A DNA stretch of 64,000 nt, from NCBI GenBank assembly GCA_947652115.1, contig OX393568.1, forward strand, positions 23,879,463 to 23,943,462. Direction: 5' to 3'. Under the pieces are notes generated by a model that was given only the letters and a program-made list of their open reading frames with translations, was not told where the DNA came from and did no database searches. The DNA comes from Blastomussa wellsi (Eukaryota; Cnidaria; Anthozoa; Scleractinia; Plerogyridae). Of the stretch, positions 25,067 to 35,317 are shown in pieces (within the stretch, counting starts at the first letter, position 1; each line of letters starts with the position of its first letter). The position numbers and the translations under genes were made by a program.

Positions 25067-26257
25067 TTAGATTAGACTGCTCATAAAGGCTGACATGGTA
25101 TCCTCTAGGGCAATAAAGGGCTCCTTTTGAAGCTCTCTGTCACTGTCTTCTATTCCAGTTAAATCCACAGTTTCTGTACACCTGCCTACCCTGTTGGAAA
25201 TGGCTGGCAGAGAGTGCGACTTTGAAGCAAAAGAGCGACTCCGTCTATGGCTGCCTGGCGCGAAGCTTCTTCCAGCATCCCGTGCAGACTTATTTCGCCG
25301 TTTTCTCTTTCTCTTATTAGAGACAGTTGGCCTCTCATTGTTTCTCCTAGGACGCTTGGGCGGAGGTTGTGTGGCGTCTTCCATATCGTTTAGGGTGTTG
25401 TTAAGGAGTCGAACAAAGACAGATTCCAAATAATCTGATCTTGGCTTTGACAGTAACTCATCAAGCCTTCTCATGATTGTGATTAAACCTCGTGAGGGGC
25501 TTTGACGACCTCTCACGAGATCCCAGTTAAAGCTTTGAACTGCATCGCACGGATAAGAGCAACTGGGCAGCTGATAAAAGCTATCACATCTGTAAATCTG
25601 GGACATTAGACCATTTGATGGTGTAGTCAAGGGCGCGTTCAAGTCCAGATCTGACCCAAAAGGATCCATTTCATCAAGGACATCAAAGACATCATCTAGA
25701 CTTGGTGCACTATACAAACTGGCGTAAAATATATCTGAGTCAAGGCTCTCAGAAGACAGTTTTCTTTCAATTACGTCTGACACGCTTACCAGGTTCGAAC
25801 AAGCCGGTGATCTCCAAGGCCCGTCAAAACGCATGTCAACTGAACTTATACCTGAAGCCACTTCGTTGTCCACTTCGGACTGTTTACACCATGGTCCGTT
25901 TAAGAGCATGTCAACTGAATTTACATCTGAAGCCACTTCCGTGTCCACTTCGGACTGTTTACACCATGGTCCGTTAAAGAGCTTGTCAACGGAATCTATA
26001 CCTGAAGCCATTTCTTTGTCCATCTCGGACTGCTTACACATTGGCTTTGGGGGAATAATGCTGTTGTCGTCCACAATCTTCCTTTCAGCATCAGAGTGTT
26101 GATTTCTGGGAAGGTTGCAATCAGTTAAACTGTGGAAGGCCGATGCCTGTTCGATATCTGGTCGAGGGCCCTCATGAAGATTATCAAATTGACCACCATT
26201 CAAAGCAGAATTGGATGTTCTTCGGTTATGGTTTTGCTGACATAATTTTGTCTTCAT
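25067..26257 (-). CDS. Acidic family member A4 with triplicated 25-residue unit
   Basis: 396 residues from the ATG at 26257, nine bases inside an exon that begins at 26266 after a minus-strand acceptor (TTTTAAAAG). It shares with A3 the ETxM(K) start, SLDDVFDVLDEMDPF, the helical block (LDELLSKPRSDY, VRLLNNTLNDMEDA), KRPRRNN and KRKRKRRNK basic runs, VDLTGI and the PFIALEDTMSAF end. It is longer because residues 74-148 hold three tandem copies of a 25-residue unit, CKQSExDxExAS through GPW, present once in A1-A3. A MITE abuts the stop codon. Acidic, no signal peptide or membrane segment; probably nuclear by composition (inference). I do not recognise the family. Confidence 0.75.
   Translation of the reverse strand: MKTKLCQQNHNRRTSNSALNGGQFDNLHEGPRPDIEQASAFHSLTDCNLPRNQHSDAERKIVDDNSIIPPKPMCKQSEMDKEMASGIDSVDKLFNGPWCKQSEVDTEVASDVNSVDMLLNGPWCKQSEVDNEVASGISSVDMRFDGPWRSPACSNLVSVSDVIERKLSSESLDSDIFYASLYSAPSLDDVFDVLDEMDPFGSDLDLNAPLTTPSNGLMSQIYRCDSFYQLPSCSYPCDAVQSFNWDLVRGRQSPSRGLITIMRRLDELLSKPRSDYLESVFVRLLNNTLNDMEDATQPPPKRPRRNNERPTVSNKRKRKRRNKSARDAGRSFAPGSHRRSRSFASKSHSLPAISNRVGRCTETVDLTGIEDSDRELQKEPFIALEDTMSAFMSSLI
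25814..26038 (-). repeat. Three in-frame 75-base tandem units within A4
   Basis: Exactly 225 bases coding for three 25-residue units, each starting CKQSE and ending GPW. The frame is preserved and the units differ at several positions, so the expansion is not brand new. Single equivalents are MLFDGPW in A3, ELYDEPW in A1 and ELYDESW in A2. Confidence 0.9.
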
Positions 26258-26420
26258 TTTAGTCTCCTTTTAAAAATAAACATGTAAAGAATAGTTTGTT
26301 TTAACTCTCATAACCTCCAGATTTGTGTACAATATTTATAGTTCACTCAACAAAATTACTGGATTCTGATTGTACGAGAGTAGTATAATTAATGCAGTTA
26401 AGCTGTTGTACTCATCAGAG

Positions 26421-27435
26421 TAGGGGTGGACACATTATGCTTCTAAAATCGAATATATTATGCTTTTTGACATTGCCCTCAAAACGGACTATTATGCTCC
26501 AAATTATATTCGACTGTTGCTATTATGCTAGTAATTATGGCGATAAAAAAATATTTCTGGGACCCTTCTGAAACGCGAAAATAAAAACCATTTTTCAATA
26601 CATTAGTAACACAATATGAATACTTGATCCTGTTGAGTCCGTAAAGGTACCAAGACGACAGGCATAAACACGACATGCTTTAATACGATCGATTCATACA
26701 GCTAGAACCAACGACAACACGAACAACTCTCAGACATCGCTACTGCCGGTCAGCGGTCAGTTAGGACTTCATGTTACTACAGATCCAAAGTATATAAAGA
26801 GCTAAAAGTTCTTCCGGAATACAATGGTAACAAGCCTACAGTGCTCATACAGTTTGATCGTCCGGGTGGCATGAATGTTGCACACGCTGATAGTACAGTA
26901 GTCTCAGTACTTAGGGGGGACCATTAGACTATTGCTGGGGGTTGCATTAATTTTAGCTCCTCCGGGAAAAATAAGATATGTACCCCTCAGATGCCATTTC
27001 CTGCATTTTGAGATCACAGTCAATGGAAAATAGAGGATCGACGAAGAAATCGAGCGCCACAAGAGCATTCCGCGATGACAAATGACCGTAAACCTTACAC
27101 AAGTTCGAGGCAATCCAATGCATTACTGCATCCAAATCATGCTTGGACGCCCAACTGGTAAAAGAAGGCTGAGAAATCCGGGACAGTCTTTGGGCAGCTT
27201 GTGGCAATCAAACCTATGTCACTCTGATTGCCTCATGCCCTATACAAGGAGTGCCCATAAGCTTCACTATCAAAGCTATTTTTAATATTTTAACCTGACA
27301 CCAATACTGCGTGGCGTGCCTTCCTTTTGAATGTCTGCTCGATACATTTTCGTTCAAACAATTCTGCTCGAAATATTTTCAGATAGGAAGCGCATGCTCG
27401 ATATTTTTATTTTTTATTTTATCCAACCACCCCTA
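26421..27435. mobile_element. hAT-like non-autonomous element
   Basis: Ends TAGGGGTGG and CCACCCCTA, about 1.0 kb. The terminal motif resembles hAT ends (CAGGGGTGG type), and both subterminal regions carry repeated short motifs (ATTATGCT at the left, TGCTCGA at the right), also typical of hAT. I could not find a clean 8-base target duplication. A minus-strand frame of 84 codons at 26953-27207 has protein-like composition but I do not recognise it. Assignment moderate. Confidence 0.5.
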
Positions 27436-27459
27436 TCAATAATGTAATGGTGCGCCCCT

Positions 27460-27765
27460 TAGTTCCATGGATACATGATGGTCACAGAGGTCGGTTGCTA
27501 TGTTCCAATCATGAGCCATTATCACGCCATACTTTGTGGTTTCCGAGCCACTTTACTGGTTGCCTAATGTGAAATAATTTGCGGACATTTCACTGATTAA
27601 CTCCGACCTGAAAACAAGAACCGTAGTTCCCTGATTTGTCAGGGCTTGCTTTTAACTCGTCTGAGATAAAACAAAACCACTGTTAGATCTCTGTTGCAAG
27701 CGTTTAGCTCTTCGCCCTCTAGCTACATGCCCAGTTTCATATTCAGAGTAGTGGGCGTACGAGCC
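27460..27765 (+). repeat. Partial copy of module R
   Basis: TTCCATGGATACATGA, GTCGGTTGCTATGTTCCAAT, ACAAGAACC and AACTCGTCT blocks match 30600-30860 and, less well, 21500-21800. The copy is cut off by a G-rich repeat at 27766. Confidence 0.7.
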
Positions 27766-28756
27766 GGGGTTGGGGGGGGGGGGGGCGGTCACTGTCCCCC
27801 TCCCCCCATTTGTGAAAATTGACGACATTTTTCGGGCAAAACGCTCAGGATTTGGGGTAACAGCAGTTGCAAATTTTGGACGGTTGTATACCGGTTCTGA
27901 TACTAACACATTCAGCTAGGGGTATCGAATGGTCCCATTCAATTTAAAAGTGCTCGCAAAATTTGGACTTTTCCTCGAATTGCTCGCAAAAATTACACGG
28001 GTGCTCGCTTGCTCGTGCTCGCAAAATTTTGCAAGTGCTCGCATTCTCGGATTCTCGTTAAAATGTGCTCGATTGCTCGAAATTTCGTTAACCCTGCTTT
28101 GTAGTCATTTTTTATATATATAAATGATAAATCAGTTATGATATGGTTAAAACAAAAAGGTTGAAACAACCTTATCTTTGGCTCAGATAACTGTTTTGGA
28201 GCGCTGTTTGTACTGGTTTACTCTTTGTTATATTTCATCGTCGCAGGCTTTCTGCTTGAGACAAGGACAGTTCCGCAGTTCAAATATATGATCTTTCATC
28301 TATTCTTCCACCTACAGTCTTCGGGATCGCTTGCGTATACACATGCGTTTTTACTTTAGATGCTATTCTCTTCGGTGTTTGAGCTAATTTTCCTAATACA
28401 AAAGGTCCCGACCACTGATTCTTTCAAATTTGATAATGAGAACTTCTTCGTCTCAGTCTTCTCAACACTTTCTTCCCTGCCAAAGCCCAAGCTTTGCACT
28501 TATTGTCCTGTTTTGGAGGTGTCAGCCATATTAGCTGTTACTAGCGCAAAACAATGACTCCTATGTATTTTCGTAAAGTGCTCGCTGCTCGCCATCTGTA
28601 TTTTCTTAAAAACTGCTCGTGCTCGCAAAAATAAACACACTGCTCGCATGCTCGCAAAGACCATTCGATTCGATACTCCTTCATTCGGGAATTGTGTAAC
28701 TTTTTCGGGCAGGGAGGTTACAGCCCCCCAAGTCCGAAGGTACCCGTACGCCTGCT
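27766..28756. mobile_element. G-rich dispersed repeat split by an inserted element
   Basis: Left half 27766-27918 (poly-G, TTTTTCGGGCAAAACGCTCA, TATACCGGT) and right half 28680-28756 (TTTTTCGGGCAGGGAGGTTACA, CCCGTACGCC) together match the continuous copy at 24177-24390. The insert between them is described separately. Confidence 0.65.
27919..28679. mobile_element. Nested element with TGCTCGCAA subterminal arrays
   Basis: The ends read GGGGTATCGAATGGTC at the left and, inverted, GGAGTATCGAATCGAATGGTC at the right. The left 170 bases and right 110 bases contain many TGCTCGCAA-like units in the same orientation. The element interrupts the older G-rich repeat. No coding potential; superfamily not assigned. 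Confidence 0.6.
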
Positions 28757-29225
28757 TAAATAATAAGAATTACTAAAAGGATTTTATTGTCATCATCTAT
28801 CAGCTGTTATTAAATCACATAAGAAAATTAAACTTTTGAACTAACCTGAAGTCGCGTGATAAATATCAGGCCACCAGGTAATGGTGTGAGAAAGCTGTTT
28901 GGAAGATGTCTCCGGTTGAGCTTCAAACACCTAACTGAACGGTGACAAACATTTTTATGTAAACTTAGGTTGTTTAGTATCAATAGCGAATGTTCGAGGT
29001 CCATGACGATGTTAAGTATTTGAAGTTGTCTGCTCTGTAAGGTACCTGGCCGCACCTAGAAACCTTGCACAGGTTTAATTGAAACTTTTTTTGTAATCAT
29101 GTTTGTAGTTATGGTTATATTTACTGTCATATACTTCCGGATTGCGGCGCTTGTTCAACAGAAAGCAACGAAGCGTGAGAGTAATTTGTTTTCTGTTTCC
29201 GAGTTACAGTCAAACCGCGGGATGT

Positions 29226-29573
29226 TATGCACCGCTGCAAGTTTGCTAGTCGCAACTTAATTGCAACATACTTTCAATTCACATTTGCTCGAGCGAGTTG
29301 CCAAGTTCCTGTTTTCCACCTTATTTTTAAGGAGGAGGAAATAATTGCGCTATGGTCGGCTATCTCAGTTTGGCAATTTGAATTCAGCCTTGTCGCTAAT
29401 TTCTCGAAGTCTGTTGATAAACATTCGGCTATGGAGCAGTTATTTCAGCTGTTTCTTTGAAACAGATGTTTCCGTTTTTTTATACTAGGCAACTCGCGAT
29501 CGCTCGAGCAAATTTGAATTGAAAGGTTGCAACTTGACTCGATCAATTGGAACTGAGTGCGCCGCAACATTGC
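29226..29573. mobile_element. Foldback MITE inserted in module R copy 2
   Basis: The left arm includes TTTCAATTCACATTTGCTCG then AGCGAGTTGCC; the right arm complements it through GGCAACTCGCG, CGAGCAAATTTGAATTGAAA and GCGCCGCAACAT. Arms are about 80 bases. Module R copy 1 has no equivalent sequence here. Confidence 0.75.
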
Positions 29574-31164
29574 AGAGATCCCATTAAAAGAATACCTGGT
29601 TTTAAAGTAATACAAAAATATTATAGTAAAAAAATGTTTTTTGCTCTCTCACAACATGCGTTTAACTTTTTCGAAATGATACTTTTTGGCATCCTGGAAA
29701 GAAACGGGCATTATTGACGATGTTCTGCCTGATCACCAACGGCCACAGCATTGAGAATGTACTGATTTTAAACTGAACTGGTTGTCCTTTCTCCAAAACG
29801 TAAGGGAACGATTATTGCTTCAATTCTGAAGGAAAACCTCCTTTTCTGATAATGTTGAAGGGTTGTTCGGGGGAATAGCTACAGCCGCTCAACAGAGCGA
29901 TTGAGTCTGGATAGCTGGAATACTACATCGATCGTCATTTGTCTTCTTTATTCTTCGACTGCAACCTCACTGAACCGGCTTCAACTTCAACATTGACTTC
30001 AACTAACTAACTAAATAACTAACAAACAAGTGCTTGAAGGATCATTAACTTTGCAGACAAACCGTTTAATATGCACAGTTAATTGTCAACAGGAAACAAC
30101 CACGCCATGCGAATCGCTTTTGGGTATGTTTCCTTGTCAGCGCAAGCACTGCTTAGAAACTGAAAATAATGGAATGCTGTACATAGGCGTGCGGGCAGCT
30201 CCTGACTCGGGGGGTGGGGCTGTGACCTTCGTGCCCGAAAAAAACCGGTGTGAACACGCCCCAAAATCACATTACAGACCAGACTTTCGTAATTCGCATG
30301 TTCGCCGATTAAAACTTGTACGCACGTCATTTACCTAAGGTTTTCAAGGTTGTCGTTGTGGCACAAGAGGAGCACATTATTTTCATCTGCACATCTGTTC
30401 GATACAGATGGTCGGGAGTTTTTGTTAGTTTTCGCCCAACTACTGTTGTCTGAATCCTATAAGCATTTTGCTCGACTAAAATGTCGACAATATTTGAAAC
30501 TGGGGGGAGGGGGTGGGGTTGGGCTGCAGCTCCCTCCTCTATCCCCCGCTCGTACGCCTATGATGCTGTACATGCTGTCGTTAGAGATCTCAGTTCTTAG
30601 TTCCATGGATACATGACGCCCACGCAGATCGGTTGCTATGCTCCAATCATGATCCATAATCATGCCGCAACTTTGCGGTTATCGAGAACTTTACCTTATC
30701 TTAACTAATCTGCGGACATTTCACGATTCACTGAATAATTCCTCCAAACAAGAACCATGCTTTTAACTCGTCTTACATAAAACAAAACTAACAGATGTCA
30801 GTTGGAAGCCGTAGCTCTTCACCCTCTACTTACCCAGTACTATAGTTTCCTCGTTAGAGTATTGTGGGCTATCGAAGGGCGTGTTCACTGCAGTTTGTTG
30901 TTGCGCTTAACTGGATGGGGTTTAATTTGTTATTCAAATTTGAAAGTGGCAAATTAGCGCTGCAAAGTTCACGAAGTCATCGAGTGTAAAATGTATGCGT
31001 TTTAGAACGAATACTGTTGGATTCAATAATTGCTTCGTTCTGATGCCGAATGGTGCTACAGCATGCCATCTTATTGCCTTTAACACACCACAGACACGGA
31101 GGTGAGTTAGTACTAACATGTATTTCGAGCTTTACACTACTCAGATAAAGCTCCAATAACTCCA

Positions 31165-31234
31165 ACCTCGTTCCCAGGGTCTTTTCCTTGCCTTGGGGCC
31201 CCCCAAGACAGGGCAAAGACCCTGGGAAGGAGGT
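31165..31234. mobile_element. Short hairpin element
   Basis: ACCTCGTTCCCAGGGTCTTT pairs with AAAGACCCTGGGAAGGAGGT. 70 bases in total. Absent from module R copy 1. Confidence 0.75.
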
Positions 31235-32460
31235 GGCAATAATTCCCTACGGATTTAGCACGACAGAGTGAGAAGGGGTGTAGGTCTATAGTTTTGCATG
31301 TAAATTAGTTTGTGACGTCAAATAGGAAATAGACTCACGCCCCTTCTGACTCGGTCGTGGAACATATGACGCACAGTTTTTCGTATTAAGTTTTGAATGC
31401 TATAAATAGTCAGAATTTTGTGAAAAGGAGAAACAAGAAGTGCAATGCGTTTATTCGAACTGGTGCAAAGGCTTATTTTAGCAAAAAAATATTTGGGGTT
31501 AGGTGCGCTCGATTTGGTCAACAATTTTGAACATAAAAATGTTTCGAATAGTACTGGAAGTTTTGCGATTTTGTATGTTTATGACAATAATATTTCTTTA
31601 CTGCTACAGGACTTACATTTTAATAATTTGGAATATTGAATTAGTGATCAGATACCCCAGATACCGACACCTCAGTTTCGACTTTTTTGCATGGTAGACA
31701 TTACTAACCGAAACATAGCATTAACTGAAAAATGCAGTTATTAGGTTATAGTCGCTGTTTTTTTCCCTTACTGAGACACCCGGCTGTGTGATTGTCAATC
31801 ACAGACTGCTTTATTCTAAGATAGCTGGGATATCTACTGTACGCAGGCGCGGGAATTCATACTAGTTTTTGTATCAAAATTGTAACTCAAGAAGTATCAA
31901 GTTTGCTAATTTGGTAGTTTGCAGTACACAAAAACTTTCAGACTCAAAAACGCTCGGTCATTTTCGGATGGCCATCTGTGAGATGTTTTGACATAAGGAA
32001 TGTAAACTCATTTCGACACAGCTTCATTCGGTCACTTTCTGTGTTCATAATAAAAGAGATTCGCGACGTAAATAATGAATGCAAAACAAATCGTCACAGC
32101 TGGCTAGTTAAGTGTTCGGACGTGCTCGGTCATTGCCGGTTATCAGTAAGAGACTCGCTGCTGACGTAAGGAGTACAAAACAATTCCTTCAGAGAATTGT
32201 TCGGAATTATACAAAAGTGCTTGGTAATTGTCCGTATATTCACTGAGGTCAATATTAGGTCCGTTTCGCCCACGCCAGGAACAAGAAATAACATAGTCAC
32301 TGTCAGCTATCGCCAGTAATCTCGAGAACACATCGCCATTTGACTTGGGATGATTCTAGACGATTATTCATTTTTTCAATTTTCCTTACTAGTCCTTCAA
32401 TACTATTTCCAAATATTCCCCTTTCAGTGAAATGCATCTTTTTCTCCCCTATGCGCACAC

Positions 32461-33670
32461 ATCATAGGAAACATCACTCGCACTTGTTATAACCAATGCA
32501 TACTCGGCTTCATGGAAAATCTGCACAAATCTCCATGACGTGTAAAGTAGTTCCTCCACTTCAGTGTATGGCCTGATTCACACAAAGCAAGATTTTTCTT
32601 GGTCGAGCAGAACATTAAAGCCTAGCTTTCAGCTTGTTAAGGAACTTGTCTCCGAAGCAGGAGCCCGAAGTACCTTGTCTCCGCTATACACTCGATGGGA
32701 AGTTCCGGTATTGAGGTGTATGCTTCTGAATATGGTTTGGATGCTGCATCAGTTCTTTCACCAGCTCTCGCAACGTTCATGCAGTCGCAAGCGGTGCATT
32801 GTCTACGGTTCCAGTTCTCTTTTTCCCTACTGAATTGTGCTGTGTCCAAATATAAAAAGAAACTCTTGCCTATACTAATGCCATTCCACAAATTTGATCA
32901 ACTAAAATTAATCTTTGGCAAGTCGGATGTGACCGCTCAGACACCTCTAGAGACAAACTTGAAGCGTCTTCAGCTTTGAACAGCTCCACACAACCTTGAG
33001 TTAGAGTATGCCAACCCCCTCCACACAACCTTGAGTCAGAGCAAAATTCTATCCATAACTTCGATATCAAATTTTCTTTGAGGTTTCTAGTCGCGTTTGT
33101 TTGCTAACAAGATTTTCGCATTACAATATTCCTTAAATTTGCGCCCATTAATTATCATGGTGTAAGGTCATTCAGTTTACAATCTGATGGCACAATTTTA
33201 TATTGCTGCTGAAAAGCCCTTTTCAGGGAGCGCAATAAAGGTGTATGTATGTATGTATGTATGCCTTGGCATCCAACTTGGCTGTTCTTTTCATGTTGAG
33301 TATAGTAAGGAACTGAACCGGCTCTCTGTCATAAACGTCACATCAGCAAGTTCGAGTCCAGACCATTTAGTAAATAAACTCCTTCAGGCGGCTGGTATGT
33401 TGGAGCTGATAATGTCCGAGGCTGAAAGATTGTCCTCAAAATTTCACAGTTGGCCGAGAAGCGAAGCTTCGAGGGAAATGTACTAGCGTTTATTTGTTGT
33501 TTACCTTGCATATAATACGTTCCCTGATGAATTATATCTTTGTTCTTGATTCTTTGTAGTTTGGGCAGCATTATTTCTCTTCTTTTGTTTCTTTGTTTTA
33601 GGTCATATGTGCCCGGTACACGAAGAAGGAACGCATAAATGGCATCATTGGGTGCCCGGCCCTGCTTATA
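32461..33670. other. Non-coding with short repeats
   Basis: No gene supported. A 24-base unit with CTCCACACAACCTTGAGT is repeated at 32984 and 33020. ATTGCTGCTGAAAAGCCC then a (GTAT)n run at 33242-33265 is shared with 44650-44707 and marks a dispersed repeat with a microsatellite tail. Confidence 0.45.
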
Positions 33671-33724
33671 GATTGTTTTCACTCACGTGACAAAAATCTT
33701 GACAACCGTTGCTACGCCGCCATA

Positions 33725-34199
33725 TTGGTGTACAGAAATGTAAGCAAACCCAAGTCGAGTCCTCAAATAACAGTGGTGTTGTGCATGATTATTAGATGTG
33801 GAAACCGAAGCGGGCGCGATAAAGGTACATATTTCGCTCGAGTACCTTCTGTGGTTACTAATCAAGGAGAAGAAACCGAGAAACTGTCACTGGAGAGGCG
33901 ATCGCGCTGGATTTCTGGATGAAATTTTGAACAGCGATCACGTATGTGGTAGACATTTCGTTTCTGGACAACCGGCCAATGGCTGGGATAGATATAATGT
34001 TGATTGGGTGCCTACATTAAACCTTGGACACGAGAAGAAGCAAGACAAAACAAATTTCGAACAAGCTTCGCAGCGAGGGCAAAGGGCAAGCAAGAAAGAG
34101 AGAAAACGCAAGGAACAACAGGAGCGACAGCGTGCACTGGCTGAAAAAATCGCGCCAAAAAAAATTAAGCTGAATGAACCCAGGATAAGGAAAAGATAG
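33725..34199 (+). pseudogene. THAP-domain protein of the transposon, frameshifted
   Basis: The first frame carries [18 protein letters not shown] and ends RSRWISG then stop at 33922. The second frame, shifted, continues with [15 protein letters not shown] and ends at 34199 in a Lys/Arg/Glu-rich tail. Together these give the THAP pattern C-x4-C (CMIIRC) then C-x2-H (CGRH). The segment between W and the second Cys is about eight residues shorter than I would expect, so a small deletion that also broke the frame is likely, near 33915. THAP domains are zinc-dependent DNA-binding modules common in DNA transposons. Likely start ATG at 33785, although the first zinc Cys lies just before it, so the true start is probably upstream. 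Confidence 0.75.
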
Positions 34200-34311
34200 G
34201 TCAAGGTACTTTTGGTTAAAATTATCAAACGGTAGGAATTGTGCGACTTTTAAGGACACAGCTGACGGCATATGCAGGAATTAGGCTAAGTGCAATCGGT
34301 TTAATGTCACA

Positions 34312-35200
34312 TTAGTTTAGTTCCGAATAAAATGCATCCATTTCCGCTTCCGTGGGTTCAGGACTTTTCTTTGTCGCAGCTTGTTGTGGAGGGGAATTAT
34401 GAATCGGGATGTCAGAAAGGTTGGATATCTTTTCATCCAAGTCGGCTTTCATTTTCTTAGCCAAAGTAAAGTTTATATCTCGGACCCTTGCGTACTCCAC
34501 GTGATCCGCATACCCAGGGAGAAGCCGCGAGCATTTAACTTGTGTACACGCGCGATAATTTTCCATTTATTTTCGTCCACGCTTCTAAGTAGGAAAGCAC
34601 ACTGGCTATGTGAGAACACGATTGTGCTAGCCCAGCCTTACAACCAAGAACAATGAGCGGACAAAATTGTCCCTTGTCTTTCCGTGATAATCCAAATTGA
34701 CCAATTTCGATATTTTAATATTTAGCCTAAAACAATAGACATCACTGCGAGGCTCCGGGGAATAAATCCCACAAACTATAATTTATACCCCGGGGCCTCG
34801 TGCTGAGGTCTATTGTTTTAGGCTGAATTTTAAAATATCGAAATTGGTCTATTGGGATCAAAGAGTCACTCATACGCTTTGAATGTCGCACCTTCGCTGA
34901 CACAACGCTAGCAGTGACTCCTGACACCACCAGTTATACGCTTTAAGGCTTCGTAAAGCCTTAAACTGCTGTTGTGTGTAAAAACTTGTCTCTAAAACAA
35001 GGTAGAATGAGAGATCTGTAGATTCCACAGGAGGCAAGCAAAATGCTTGCCCTCGATAAGCACGGGATCGATTCCAATTGCAGAAATTTTCTCCAAATAA
35101 CGCTGCTTAACAGAGGTTCTAGCTTTTTGGCATAGTTAGAAATCGGAAGACGACTAAAATCTGGCTTTTCGTCTGAGTTTTGTTCACATTTGGAGATATC
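34312..35200 (-). pseudogene. SWIM zinc-finger protein of the transposon, fragmented
   Basis: Minus-strand pieces in different frames read as one protein: ISAIGIDPVLIEGKHFA and ETSFYTQQQFKAL (about 35100-34950), then SAKVRHSKRMSDSLIPI (34890-34850), an interruption by a MITE, then GCKAGLAQSCSHIASVL (about 34620) and CTQVKCSRLLPGYADHV to MKADLDEKISNLSD (34550-34400). CSHIASVL with the upstream HC/GC residues matches the SWIM zinc-finger pattern. I recall this arrangement from cnidarian transposon proteins beside YqaJ-type nuclease domains, but no nuclease domain is left here. Several frameshifts and stops; certainly non-functional. Confidence 0.6.
34699..34849. mobile_element. Foldback MITE nested in the SWIM remnant
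   Basis: The arms of about 62 bases begin GACCAATTTCGATATTTTAA and its complement at 34830-34849, and continue through CCTAAAACAATAGAC to CGAGGCTCCGGGG/CCCCGGGGCCTCG. It splits the coding remnant between LIPI and the following WIIT codons, so it inserted after, or contributed to, inactivation. Confidence 0.85.
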
Positions 35201-35317
35201 CATATCAGAGAAAAGGCTACAATTGTAGACCAGAGTCGTATTTGCATTAATTACGCAATTGAAAGCTGTACACCAATATGGCGGCAGAAATAACTGTGAC
35301 GTCACGTGAAAACGATC

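Larger units (their letters stand above)
28830..32460 (+). repeat. Module R, copy 2 (segmental duplication)
   Basis: Aligns along its length with 20330-23030. It is about 0.9 kb longer, largely because of insertions: the MITE at 29226-29573, G-rich repeat pieces near 30190 and 30500, and the hairpin at 31165. No conserved reading frame was found between copies. It lies upstream of A4 on the minus strand; copy 1 lies downstream. Confidence 0.75.
33671..35317. mobile_element. Decayed THAP/SWIM DNA transposon (ISL2EU-like)
   Basis: Terminal inverted repeats: GATTGTTTTCAC at the left and GTGAAAACGATC at the right. A second inverted block, CGCCATATTGGTGTACAG, lies about 45 bases inside each end. 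Both flanks read TATA, consistent with a 2-base TA duplication. Inside are a plus-strand THAP remnant and a convergent minus-strand SWIM zinc-finger remnant. THAP plus a YqaJ/SWIM-type protein and a 2-base duplication fits the ISL2EU/IS4EU superfamily as I know it; that placement is inference. Frameshifts and a nested MITE make it non-autonomous. Confidence 0.65.
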
